A DNA stretch of 64,000 bases, taken from NCBI RefSeq assembly GCF_014076415.1, contig NZ_CP043568.1, positions 4,030,001-4,094,000 of the forward strand, given 5' to 3'. Under the pieces are notes generated by a model, which had not been told where the DNA came from, searched no databases, and saw only the letters and a program-made list of their open reading frames with translations. Of this stretch, positions 52,615-64,000 are shown one piece after another. This stretch comes from Comamonas testosteroni. Lineage in GTDB: Bacteria > Pseudomonadota > Gammaproteobacteria > Burkholderiales > Burkholderiaceae_C. The position numbers and the translations under genes were made by a program. How positions within the stretch are numbered: position 1 is the stretch's first letter; the number at the start of each line of letters is the position of its first letter.

Positions 52615-53949
52615 TCAGCTGGCCCTGACCACCTCGGCCAGGCGCTCGGCACAGTTGCTGGCCATGTCCGCACTCCTGGCCTCGACCATGACTCGCACCA
52701 GGGGCTCGGTACCGCTGGGACGGATCAGTACACGGCCATCGCTGCCCAGCAGCCTTTCGACCGCTGCCTGCTCACCAGGCAGCTTGGCGTTGCTCTTCCA
52801 GTCCTGGCCAGGCTGCAAGCGCACATTGATCATGACCTGGGGAAACAGCTTCACGGACTCCAGCCACTGGGCAATGGTCTTCTTCGAGCGCACGCAGGCC
52901 TGCAGCACCTGCAGTGCGCTGACCAGGCCGTCACCGGTCGTGTGCTTGTCCAGCGCCAGCAGGTGGCCCGAGCTTTCGCCGCCCAGCTGCCAGCCCTTGG
53001 CATTGAGCGCTTCCAGCACATAGCGGTCCCCCACCTTGGCACGGACAAAACCCACGCCCTGCTCCTTGAGCGCCTGCTCCACCGCCATATTGGTCATCAG
53101 GGTTCCAGCCACACCGCTGACTACGTCGCCGCGAGCCAGGCGATCGGCCGCCATGAGATAGAGCAGTTCGTCGCCGTTGTAGAGGCGGCCTTGCGCATCG
53201 ACCAGCTGCAGGCGGTCGGCATCGCCGTCCAGCGCCACGCCATAGTCGGCATTGTTGGCTCGCACCGCCCTCACCAGCGCTTCGGGATGGGTCGCGCCAA
53301 CTCCCTCATTGATATTCAGGCCGTCCGGCGAGCAGCCTATTTCCACCACATTGGCACCCAGTTCGTGAAAGACCTTGGGAGCAATCTGATAGGCCGCCCC
53401 ATGGGCCGCATCCACTACGATCTTCAGGCCGCGCAATGACAGGCTGTGATCGAAAGTGCTTTTGCAGAACTCGATATAACGGCCGGCGGCATCGGCCAGA
53501 CGTCGCGCCTTGCCCAAAGAGGCTGAATCCACCCAGACGGGATCTTCCTTGAGAGCGGCTTCCACATCCTCTTCCCAGGAATCAGGCAGCTTGGTGCCCT
53601 CGGCACTGAAGAACTTGATGCCGTTGTCATAGAACGGGTTGTGGCTGGCACTGATCACCACCCCCAGGCTGGCGCGCTGGGCGCGCGTCAGATAGGCCAC
53701 GCCCGGTGTCGGCAAGGGGCCAAGCAACATGACATCGACACCGGCAGAGTTGAAGCCCGACTCGAGTGCACTCTCCAGCATGTAGCCGGAGATGCGGGTG
53801 TCCTTGCCGATCAGCACCAGAGGGCGCTCTTGCGTGCGGCGCAACACGCGCCCCACGGCATGCGCCAGGCGCAGGGCAAAGTCAGGCGTGATGGGCGACT
53901 TGCCCACCGTGCCGCGAATCCCGTCGGTGCCGAAATACTGTCGTGCCAT
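52615..53949 (-). CDS. glmM: Phosphoglucosamine mutase
   Basis: The 444-residue enzyme converts glucosamine-6-phosphate to glucosamine-1-phosphate for UDP-GlcNAc synthesis. The start [16 protein letters not shown], the phosphoserine loop [15 protein letters not shown], the metal loop [11 protein letters not shown] and the C-terminal phosphate loop [15 protein letters not shown] are all present. The ATG at 53949 matches the family. It follows folP by 37 bp, the common folP-glmM order. Confidence 0.97.
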   Translation of the reverse strand: MARQYFGTDGIRGTVGKSPITPDFALRLAHAVGRVLRRTQERPLVLIGKDTRISGYMLESALESGFNSAGVDVMLLGPLPTPGVAYLTRAQRASLGVVISASHNPFYDNGIKFFSAEGTKLPDSWEEDVEAALKEDPVWVDSASLGKARRLADAAGRYIEFCKSTFDHSLSLRGLKIVVDAAHGAAYQIAPKVFHELGANVVEIGCSPDGLNINEGVGATHPEALVRAVRANNADYGVALDGDADRLQLVDAQGRLYNGDELLYLMAADRLARGDVVSGVAGTLMTNMAVEQALKEQGVGFVRAKVGDRYVLEALNAKGWQLGGESSGHLLALDKHTTGDGLVSALQVLQACVRSKKTIAQWLESVKLFPQVMINVRLQPGQDWKSNAKLPGEQAAVERLLGSDGRVLIRPSGTEPLVRVMVEARSADMASNCAERLAEVVRAS

Positions 53950-53986
53950 ATTCTCGTTGTCCTTTTTAGATTCAATATCTCTGTCA

Positions 53987-54835
53987 TCATGCCTGCAGCG
54001 CTTGCGCATCATGCATGGCCTGCCAGACTGCCAGCGCAGCCACCGTATCCCTCACATCGTGGACACGCACAATTTTGGCCCCACGTTCGACCGCCAGCAA
54101 TGCCGCCGCGACGCTGGGCACCATGCGCTGATCCACAGGCAGGCTGGTCACCTGCCCCAGGGAGCCCTTGCGCGACCAGCCCGCCAGCAGGGGGAAGTCT
54201 AGGCCCAGCAGCTCACGCTGATGTGCAAGCAAGGCAAAATTTTGTACCACGCTCTTGCCAAAACCAATACCGTAGTCCCAGGCGATGCGGGAGCGAGCAA
54301 CGCCGGCCTCGAGCAAAGGCTGAGTCACCTGCAGCAGAAAGTCCCGAACTTGAACCACGGCATCGCCCTGCATATGCTCCAGATGCATGTCTTGCGGTGT
54401 CTTGTGCATATGCATCAGGCACACGCCACAGCTGGCGTGCCTGCTCACCACCTCAAAGGCACCGGGCTGGCGCAGCGCCCAGATGTCGTTGATGATGTCC
54501 GCCCCCAGATCCAGAGACGCGGCCATGACTTCGGGCTTGTAGGTATCGATGGAGATGGGCACGTTGAGCTTGACGGCTTCGCGCAGCACGGGCAGAACGC
54601 GAGCCAGCTCGTCTTCAAGGCTCACAGCGGGCGAGCCCGGCCTGGTGGACTCGCCACCTATATCCAGAATATGCGCCCCTTGCTCCAGAAGCCGCTCCGC
54701 ATGAGCCATGGCCTGGGATACACCGGCATGCCTGCCTCCGTCCGAAAAGGAATCCGGAGTCACATTCACGATGCCCATGACCTGAGGCTTGTCGAGCTGC
54801 AAGAGAAAACGCGAGGTTTGCCACTGTTGCGACAT
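53987..54835 (-). CDS. folP: Dihydropteroate synthase
   Basis: The 282-residue TIM-barrel enzyme joins p-aminobenzoate to dihydropterin pyrophosphate in folate synthesis and is the sulfonamide target. Motifs [27 protein letters not shown] and [12 protein letters not shown] are intact. The ATG at 54835 is used; the longer in-frame extension overlaps the ftsH terminator. It lies downstream of ftsH and upstream of glmM. Confidence 0.97.
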   Translation of the reverse strand: MSQQWQTSRFLLQLDKPQVMGIVNVTPDSFSDGGRHAGVSQAMAHAERLLEQGAHILDIGGESTRPGSPAVSLEDELARVLPVLREAVKLNVPISIDTYKPEVMAASLDLGADIINDIWALRQPGAFEVVSRHASCGVCLMHMHKTPQDMHLEHMQGDAVVQVRDFLLQVTQPLLEAGVARSRIAWDYGIGFGKSVVQNFALLAHQRELLGLDFPLLAGWSRKGSLGQVTSLPVDQRMVPSVAAALLAVERGAKIVRVHDVRDTVAALAVWQAMHDAQALQA

Positions 54836-54859
54836 AAATCTTCCGATATCTGAGAGTGC

Positions 54860-54889
54860 AAAAACAAAAGGCCCCTGAGGGACCTTTTG
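54860..54889 (-). terminator. Terminator between ftsH and folP
   Basis: On the minus strand AAAAGGTCCC and GGGGCCTTTT form a stem of about 10 bp with a short loop, followed by GTTTTTGC. It lies 18 bp after the ftsH stop and just before folP, so read-through or a separate promoter must serve folP. Confidence 0.75.
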
Positions 54890-54906
54890 TGTATGAGGCT
54901 TGGCGC

Positions 54907-56829
<1,923 letters not shown>

Positions 56830-57075
56830 GCGGGGCTCCAATGGAATATTCAGACGTAAAGGCCCGGAGGGGACTCCAGACCTAGTTGAGGTTCATTTTA
56901 GGTGTTTCAAGCGCCCAGGACGCCTATTTCCCCCTATAGCGGCCATAGGCAAGGTACGGCCCTGCGGGCAATCGGCCCTAAGCCTGTGTTTTATCAAGGC
57001 TTTGCGCTATCAGTTTCACTGGTTTGCTGCAGCAAACCATGAGGTCAAATGCCCCTATGCAAGCCGGCAACTCCG

Positions 57076-57738
57076 TCAAGAGCCCTGCTTGAGACCCATC
57101 CCCACCAGGAAAATCTCGGCAGACCGGTCGCGCGATGCCTTGGGCTTGATGGGCTTGACCACCTTGAAGGTCTGCTTGAACAGATCCACCAGCTCGTTAT
57201 AGCCGCTGCCGTGGAACAACTTGACCACCAGCGCGCCCTCGGGCTTCATGTTGTTGATCGCAAAATCGACGGCCATCTCGATGAGCACCGCAACTCGCGC
57301 ACCGTCCGTGGCACCATGGCCCGACAGATTGGGCGCCATATCCGAGACCACCACGTCGGCCTTGCCGCCGCCCATGGCCTCTTCAAGTTGCGCCAGCACC
57401 GCCTCTTCACGAAAGTCGCCCTGGATGTAATGCACGCCCTCGATGGGCTCCATGGGCAGCAGGTCCAGCGAGATGATGCGGCCGTTGAGTTCGCCCACAG
57501 CCGCACCGCTGGGCGAGAGACGGCGGCGCACATACTGACTCCAGGCGCCGGGCGCGCAACCCAGGTCCACCACGGTGTGGCCGGGCTGAATCAGCTTGAG
57601 CGACTCGTCAATTTCCTTGAGCTTGTAGGCCGCGCGCGCACGATAGCCGTCCTTTTGGGCAGCTTTCACATACGGATCATTGATGTGATCGTGCAGCCAA
57701 TTCTTATTGACCTTCTTGCTTTTGGTTTTGGTTTTCAT
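57076..57738 (-). CDS. rlmE: 23S rRNA (uridine-2552 2'-O)-methyltransferase RlmE
   Basis: The 220-residue SAM-dependent enzyme methylates U2552 in the A-loop of 23S rRNA. The K-D-K-E tetrad is visible in [31 protein letters not shown] and [11 protein letters not shown]. The SAM motif is [15 protein letters not shown]. It lies upstream of ftsH on the same strand, the classic rlmE-ftsH pair, with a 247-base gap. It diverges from yhbY by 32 bp. Confidence 0.97.
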   Translation of the reverse strand: MKTKTKSKKVNKNWLHDHINDPYVKAAQKDGYRARAAYKLKEIDESLKLIQPGHTVVDLGCAPGAWSQYVRRRLSPSGAAVGELNGRIISLDLLPMEPIEGVHYIQGDFREEAVLAQLEEAMGGGKADVVVSDMAPNLSGHGATDGARVAVLIEMAVDFAINNMKPEGALVVKLFHGSGYNELVDLFKQTFKVVKPIKPKASRDRSAEIFLVGMGLKQGS

Positions 57739-57770
57739 GCCTGAATTCTCGCAGCCTTGATAATACGGGT

Positions 57771-58241
57771 ATGCCCCAAATTGAATTAACTCCCGCACAG
57801 CGCCGGGAACACCGCGCCGAAGCCCACCATCTGGACCCCGTCGTCCTCATCGGTGGCGATGGTCTGACCACTGCCGTTCAAAAGGAAGTGGACGCCGCAC
57901 TCAATGCCCATGGTCTGATCAAGGTCCGCGTTTTCGGCGACGACCGTGCAGCCCGCGAGCAGATCTACCAACAACTCTGCGACGAGCTGAACGCAGCTCC
58001 CATCCAGCACATCGGCAAGCTGCTGGTGCTGTGGCGCCCTATTCCCGAAAAGGAAAAGGCCTTTGACGAAGACCGCATGCCCGGTCCTCGCGACGTCAAG
58101 GTGCTCAAGTTCGGCCGCGCCGGCCAGAAGCCCGAAGTCAAGCAGCTGCGTGTGCTGGGCAACCAGCGCCTGACCGCCGGCGGCACCATCAAGCGCGCCA
58201 AGCCCAAGCAGAAGTCGGTCAAGAAAGGCCGTCAGGACTGA
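57771..58241 (+). CDS. yhbY: YhbY-family (CRM domain) RNA-binding protein
   Basis: The 156-residue protein has a CRM domain in residues 1 to about 95, with the typical [19 protein letters not shown] and [17 protein letters not shown], and a basic C-terminal extension ([15 protein letters not shown]) beyond the usual 97 residues. CRM proteins bind pre-50S ribosomal particles. The divergent rlmE also serves 50S maturation, so the two share a promoter region and a process. Confidence 0.92.
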   Translation: MPQIELTPAQRREHRAEAHHLDPVVLIGGDGLTTAVQKEVDAALNAHGLIKVRVFGDDRAAREQIYQQLCDELNAAPIQHIGKLLVLWRPIPEKEKAFDEDRMPGPRDVKVLKFGRAGQKPEVKQLRVLGNQRLTAGGTIKRAKPKQKSVKKGRQD

Positions 58242-58294
58242 TCTGCCGATCCGCCCGCCCACCCGCCTTTTTTCTTCGCCTAGACCACCAAGCC

Positions 58295-59053
58295 ATGGCT
58301 CAGACCACACAGCAGCAACGCCACATTCTTTGCATGAAATGGGGCACCAAATACGGCCCGGAGTACGTCAACCGACTCTATGCCATGGTGCGCCGCCATC
58401 TCAGCGGAGATTTTCGCTTTGTCTGCCTGACCGACAGCACAGAGGGGATTCGCTCCGAAGTGGAGTGCTTTCCCATCCCCGACCTGAACATCCATCTGGC
58501 GCCCGGCCAGCGTGACGGCGCCTGGAAGAAGCTCACCACCTTCGAGCGCGACCTGCATGGCCTCAAGGGTCAGGCTCTGTTCCTGGACCTGGACGTGGTG
58601 ATTGTGGGCAGCCTCGACGAGTTCTTCACGCTGCCCGGCGAGTTCCGCATCATTCACGACTATCCGCGTTTCTGGCGCTTTGGCGAACGCATTGTCGGCA
58701 ACTCATCGGTCTACCGCTTCGAGCTGGGCGCCCATGCCGATGTGCTGGAGCATTTCCGCTCGCACACCGAAGAGATGCGCGGCAAGTACCGCAACGAGCA
58801 GGAGTATCTGTCACACTTTCTGCACAAGCAGGGCAAGCTCGACTACTGGCCTGCCGCCTGGTGCCCCAGCTTCAAGTACTACTGCATTCCGACCTGGCCC
58901 AGCAACTACTGGAAGGAGCCAGTGCCGCCGGCCGATGCGCGCATCGTGATCTTCCACGGCGAGGTGAACCCGCCCGATGCCCTGGAAGGCCGTCGCAACA
59001 AGCGCTTTCGCCATATCGAGCCCGCCAGGTGGATAGAGAAGGCCTGGGGCTGA
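58295..59053 (+). CDS. Glycosyltransferase-like protein (GT-A fold)
   Basis: The 252-residue soluble protein begins HILCMKWGTKYGPEYVNRLY and has a DxD-type motif in ALFLDLDVVIVGSLDEFF, typical of GT8-like enzymes that use nucleotide sugars with a divalent metal. A later GNSSVYRFELGAHADVLEHF is like acceptor-side parts of the fold. The acceptor is unknown; lipopolysaccharide is plausible because a Kdo hydroxylase gene lies convergent to it. It is a single gene with its own terminator. Confidence 0.75.
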   Translation: MAQTTQQQRHILCMKWGTKYGPEYVNRLYAMVRRHLSGDFRFVCLTDSTEGIRSEVECFPIPDLNIHLAPGQRDGAWKKLTTFERDLHGLKGQALFLDLDVVIVGSLDEFFTLPGEFRIIHDYPRFWRFGERIVGNSSVYRFELGAHADVLEHFRSHTEEMRGKYRNEQEYLSHFLHKQGKLDYWPAAWCPSFKYYCIPTWPSNYWKEPVPPADARIVIFHGEVNPPDALEGRRNKRFRHIEPARWIEKAWG

Positions 59054-59079
59054 CTGGCTGCCGATGCAGCCGTAAAAAC

Positions 59080-59114
59080 AAAAGGCGTTGACCGCGAGGT
59101 TCAACGCCTTTTTT
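59080..59114. terminator. Bidirectional terminator
   Basis: AAAAGGCGTTGA and TCAACGCCTTTT form a 12-bp stem with a nine-base loop, with TT beyond on the plus strand and TGTTTTTAC on the minus strand. It separates two convergent genes and can serve both. Confidence 0.9.
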
Positions 59115-59134
59115 GTGCCTGCCTTACCGATGGA

Positions 59135-60019
59135 TCAGCGATATTTGGCATCAACCAGCGGATGCCCCTTCATGCGCGAGAGAATGGACAGCGGGCTGGC
59201 AGCCGGGTTGTATTCGCTGCCTGGCGGCAGAAACAAGGTCTGCTCCAGCATGTACTGCCCCGACATGACGGCATGCACTGCCTGATCGGAGAAACACACC
59301 CAGGTGGAACCTGCCGCGAAAGGCACGGTCTCCTGGGGAGCATTTTTCTGATAGTCAGGATCGCCCTTCATGCCGTCATGCAACTGCAGCATCAGATGAT
59401 CGTATTCGCTGCGATAGGACTTGGTCACATGCAGCAGCTCCAGCGCCTTGGCCTGCCAGGCACTGTAGGGCTTGGCACGCGGCACAAAACGCTTGGCTAC
59501 ATCGGTGAACGGCTCGCCCACTCGCCAGACCCGGGGCTGGCCATCCGGATTGACATTGGTGAAGACGCGCAGAATGCGCTCGCCATAGTTGGGCCGCGAA
59601 GGAAAGGCATCCACATGCATGCGCTTGTCGTCGGCACGCCAGGACTGCGCCCGCGTTTCCACCTGCGAAGGGCGGTAGCTGGTGGGAGCCATGCGTACCA
59701 CCGGCATATAGGCGGGGAACAGGCCGGCGATCAGCGCCGTGGCCTGCTCGCGAAAGCGTCCGACCATGGCCGCCACCTGCGCCTGCATGGCCTCGTCGCC
59801 CGCAACGCCCTTGATCGAGCCATCCACATTGAGGCTGATATTGCGCGTCTTGGGATCGCGCACATCGGGGCGCAGCAGCGCTTTTTCCTGCTCGGTCAGC
59901 TGGAAGCCCAGCCGGGGAAAGTACAGCACCTTGCCGGCCTCGACAGCAGCAGTCCATTCATCGCGCCCCTGGACATTGCTCCAGTCGGTCGCGTCGATTT
60001 TTACGATTTGAGATTCCAT
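59135..60019 (-). CDS. kdoO: Kdo 3-hydroxylase family protein (Fe(II)/2-oxoglutarate dioxygenase)
   Basis: The 294-residue protein matches my memory of KdoO, which hydroxylates a Kdo sugar of the lipopolysaccharide inner core. A metal-binding HxD motif is seen in RMHVDAFPSRPN, with a distal histidine in SDQAVHAVMSGQ and the segment LRVFTNVNPDGQPRVWRVGE between. No membrane segment is present. The ATG at 60019 is the first plausible start; upstream in-frame sequence is not protein-like. It would act in the cytoplasm or at the inner membrane on lipid A-Kdo intermediates. Confidence 0.8.
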   Translation of the reverse strand: MESQIVKIDATDWSNVQGRDEWTAAVEAGKVLYFPRLGFQLTEQEKALLRPDVRDPKTRNISLNVDGSIKGVAGDEAMQAQVAAMVGRFREQATALIAGLFPAYMPVVRMAPTSYRPSQVETRAQSWRADDKRMHVDAFPSRPNYGERILRVFTNVNPDGQPRVWRVGEPFTDVAKRFVPRAKPYSAWQAKALELLHVTKSYRSEYDHLMLQLHDGMKGDPDYQKNAPQETVPFAAGSTWVCFSDQAVHAVMSGQYMLEQTLFLPPGSEYNPAASPLSILSRMKGHPLVDAKYR

Positions 60020-60065
60020 GGCTTCGGCAGTGTACTCCCCGCAGTCGGAGCGGGCTTGCACTGGA

Positions 60066-60485
60066 TCAAGCCGGCTTGCGGGCACCCGCCACACGCCACA
60101 GCACGATGGCGGCGCACAGCCACTGCAGCGCATACATGCCAGTGCCCACGCTGTGCCAAAGTTTGAGATTCTCGCGCGCCACGATCTTGGGCGACACGCC
60201 ATACTGCACCAGCAGGGCCAGCAGCATGCCTGCGATCACAAAACCGATAGCTGCTTGCGCCCATTGTTCAAGCTTTTCAGCATGTTTCCGCTTTGCAAAC
60301 ACCAGCAGGAGAGCGCAACACGCTATGGAAATCCATGTCTGCGCCGCAAACAGCTTGGCAGCCATAAAGCCCGCCAGAGCCGGCGTGGGCAGATGGGCAA
60401 ACAGCATGGGCACAGCCACAAAGCCGATGGCGCTCAGGCTGCCCCACCACAGAGCCGCAAAAAAGAAAGGCAAGCGTTCAAACAT
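60066..60485 (-). CDS. DUF4149-type four-helix membrane protein
   Basis: The 139-residue protein has four membrane helices, starting FFFAALWWGSLSAIGFVAVPML and with TWISIACCALLLVFA as the third part, as in DUF4149/TMEM205-like proteins. The function is unknown. The hydrophilic loop and next helix (EKLEQWAQAAIGF) are encoded by DNA resembling repeat B (60240-60285). The start at 60485 is chosen by family; upstream in-frame sequence runs into repeat A. Confidence 0.75.
   Translation of the reverse strand: MFERLPFFFAALWWGSLSAIGFVAVPMLFAHLPTPALAGFMAAKLFAAQTWISIACCALLLVFAKRKHAEKLEQWAQAAIGFVIAGMLLALLVQYGVSPKIVARENLKLWHSVGTGMYALQWLCAAIVLWRVAGARKPA
60240..60285 (+). repeat. Repeat B-like sequence inside the DUF4149 gene
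   Basis: CGATAGCTGCTTGCGCCCAT then TGTTCAAGCTTTTCAGCATG resembles the interspersed repeat at 10376 and 49155. It is read in frame on the minus strand. Confidence 0.4.
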
Positions 60486-60527
60486 AGTTACTGATCCAGG
60501 TAATCGGCGCGACACCCAATTCAGCAG

Positions 60528-60602
60528 AGACAGCAAGCAAGGGCCGCCCCGCAGCGAAGCTGTCGTCCCCTTGAGGGGAAGGCGCAAAGCGCCTCAGGGG
60601 TG
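60528..60602 (-). repeat. Palindromic intergenic repeat A, copy 4 (inverted)
   Basis: Read on the minus strand, CCCCTGAGGCGCTTTGCGCC, then TTCCCCTCAAGGGGACGACA, GCTTCGCTGCGGGGCGGCCC and TTGCTTGCTG match the copies on the plus strand. It lies between greA and the DUF4149 gene. Confidence 0.85.
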
Positions 60603-60603
60603 G

Positions 60604-61080
60604 TCAAATATATTTAACGCCTACGATCTCGTAGCGACGCTCGCCGCCAGGTGCCTGCACCACGGCGGTATCGCCCTCTTCCTTGCCGATCAAGGCGCGG
60701 GCAATCGGGCTGGACACATTGATCAGGCCGTGCTTGAGGTCGGCCTCGTCCTCGCCCACGATCTGGTAGGTCACGGCCGAGCCGCTGTCTTCATCTTCCA
60801 GGTCCACGGTCGCACCGAACACAACGCGGCCGCCGGCATCCAGCTCGGTAGGATCGATCACCTGCGCGGCAGACAGCTTGCCTTCGACCTCGATGATGCG
60901 ACCCTCGATGAAGCCCTGCTGCTCCTTCGCGGATTCGTATTCGGCGTTTTCGCTCAGGTCGCCCTGGGCACGGGCCTCTGCAATGGCTTGAATGACGGCG
61001 GGACGATCCACCGTCTTCAGGCGTTGCAGTTCCACCTTGAGCTTTTCTGCTCCGCGCTTGGTGATTGGGATGGTGGCCAT
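60604..61080 (-). CDS. greA: Transcription elongation factor GreA
   Basis: The 158-residue protein has the N-terminal coiled-coil with the acidic tip [13 protein letters not shown] and a C-terminal FKBP-like domain ([23 protein letters not shown]). It makes RNA polymerase cleave backtracked RNA. The start [10 protein letters not shown] at 61080 is standard. It lies downstream of carB, as in many betaproteobacteria. An apparent terminator after carB suggests greA also has its own promoter. Confidence 0.97.
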   Translation of the reverse strand: MATIPITKRGAEKLKVELQRLKTVDRPAVIQAIAEARAQGDLSENAEYESAKEQQGFIEGRIIEVEGKLSAAQVIDPTELDAGGRVVFGATVDLEDEDSGSAVTYQIVGEDEADLKHGLINVSSPIARALIGKEEGDTAVVQAPGGERRYEIVGVKYI

Positions 61081-61255
61081 GATCGAGTCTCCAAATTCAG
61101 CAAACGCCGCGCCCAGCGCGGCACCTCTCGCACAGGCCTGAGTGACAACGTCAAACAGGGGCCTGTGCCCCAAAAGCAAACCGCCGCACGTTGCCGCGCG
61201 GCGGTTCAAATACATTACCGCAGATTATGCCGTGTTTGCCGCGGCACAAGTGCGG

Positions 61256-61283
61256 TAAAAACCCGGCAGCCCTTGCGGGCTGC
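61256..61283 (-). terminator. Probable terminator after carB
   Basis: On the minus strand GCAGCCC and GGGCTGC form a 7-bp stem with the loop GCAA, followed by CGGGTTTTT. It lies 18 bp after the carB stop and before greA. Confidence 0.65.
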
Positions 61284-61300
61284 TTCGGGCGTCAGCCTTT

Positions 61301-64000
<2,700 letters not shown>

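Overview
The window reads as chromosomal DNA of a GC-rich betaproteobacterium, most likely the family Comamonadaceae and plausibly Comamonas. This rests on recalled gene order (carB-greA, cysI-DUF934-cysH-cysD-cysN, pstSCAB-phoU-phoB-phoR, folP-glmM-ppk), a polyhydroxyalkanoate (PHA) gene set, and two families of short interspersed repeats typical of that family. No database search was possible, so the genus is an inference. Almost every gene is recognisable. There is one insertion sequence, no CRISPR array and no sign of a prophage.

Layout. 1-2.1 kb: end of nnrS, the nitric-oxide-responsive repressor nsrR, a small CopD-like membrane protein and a flavin reductase. 2.7-3.7 kb: a tandem glycine riboswitch ahead of a TRIC/UPF0126 membrane protein. 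3.8-7.1 kb: mnmC converging with a CorC/HlyC-type protein. 7.4-14.5 kb: sulfate assimilation (cysI, DUF934, cysH, cysD, cysN), then a 7Fe ferredoxin and a ferredoxin reductase that could supply electrons. 14.6-17.2 kb: a xanthine/uracil-type permease with a structured leader, and def. 17.4-17.9 kb: five identical tRNA-Asn genes. 18-22.1 kb: a small conserved protein, a BaiN-like flavoprotein, trxA and rho. 22.3-29.3 kb: a complete tripartite ABC exporter (outer-membrane factor, membrane fusion protein, fused ATPase/permease, second permease) and a helix-hairpin-helix protein. 29.4-36.6 kb: a PHA cluster on the minus strand (phaC, phasin, DUF3141, phosphotransacetylase, acetate kinase). 36.9-40.4 kb: rpmE2, a GT39-like membrane protein and a MATE transporter. 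40.4-52.5 kb: the phosphate/polyphosphate region (pstSCAB-phoUBR, divergent ppx, an IS5-family element, ppk). 52.6-64 kb: glmM, folP, ftsH, rlmE, yhbY, a glycosyltransferase, a Kdo hydroxylase, a DUF4149 protein, greA and the carB 3' part.

How the parts connect. The phosphate block is the most coherent unit. Phosphate uptake and signalling (pst-pho) and polyphosphate breakdown (ppx) diverge from one intergenic region with PhoB-type repeats on both strands. Polyphosphate synthesis (ppk) has a three-repeat PhoB-like site with an 11-bp period. The PHA cluster joins polymer synthesis to acyl-phosphate metabolism. The sulfur block holds activation and reduction genes but no cysC or cysJ, and its CysH lacks the cysteine pairs of iron-sulfur APS reductases.

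No wholly new system stands out. The best leads are regulatory RNAs (glycine riboswitch on a TRIC channel; a candidate xanthine-type riboswitch on a purine permease), the extended PhoB sites, repeat sequences that have become part of coding regions, and the DUF3141/Pta/AckA side of the PHA cluster.
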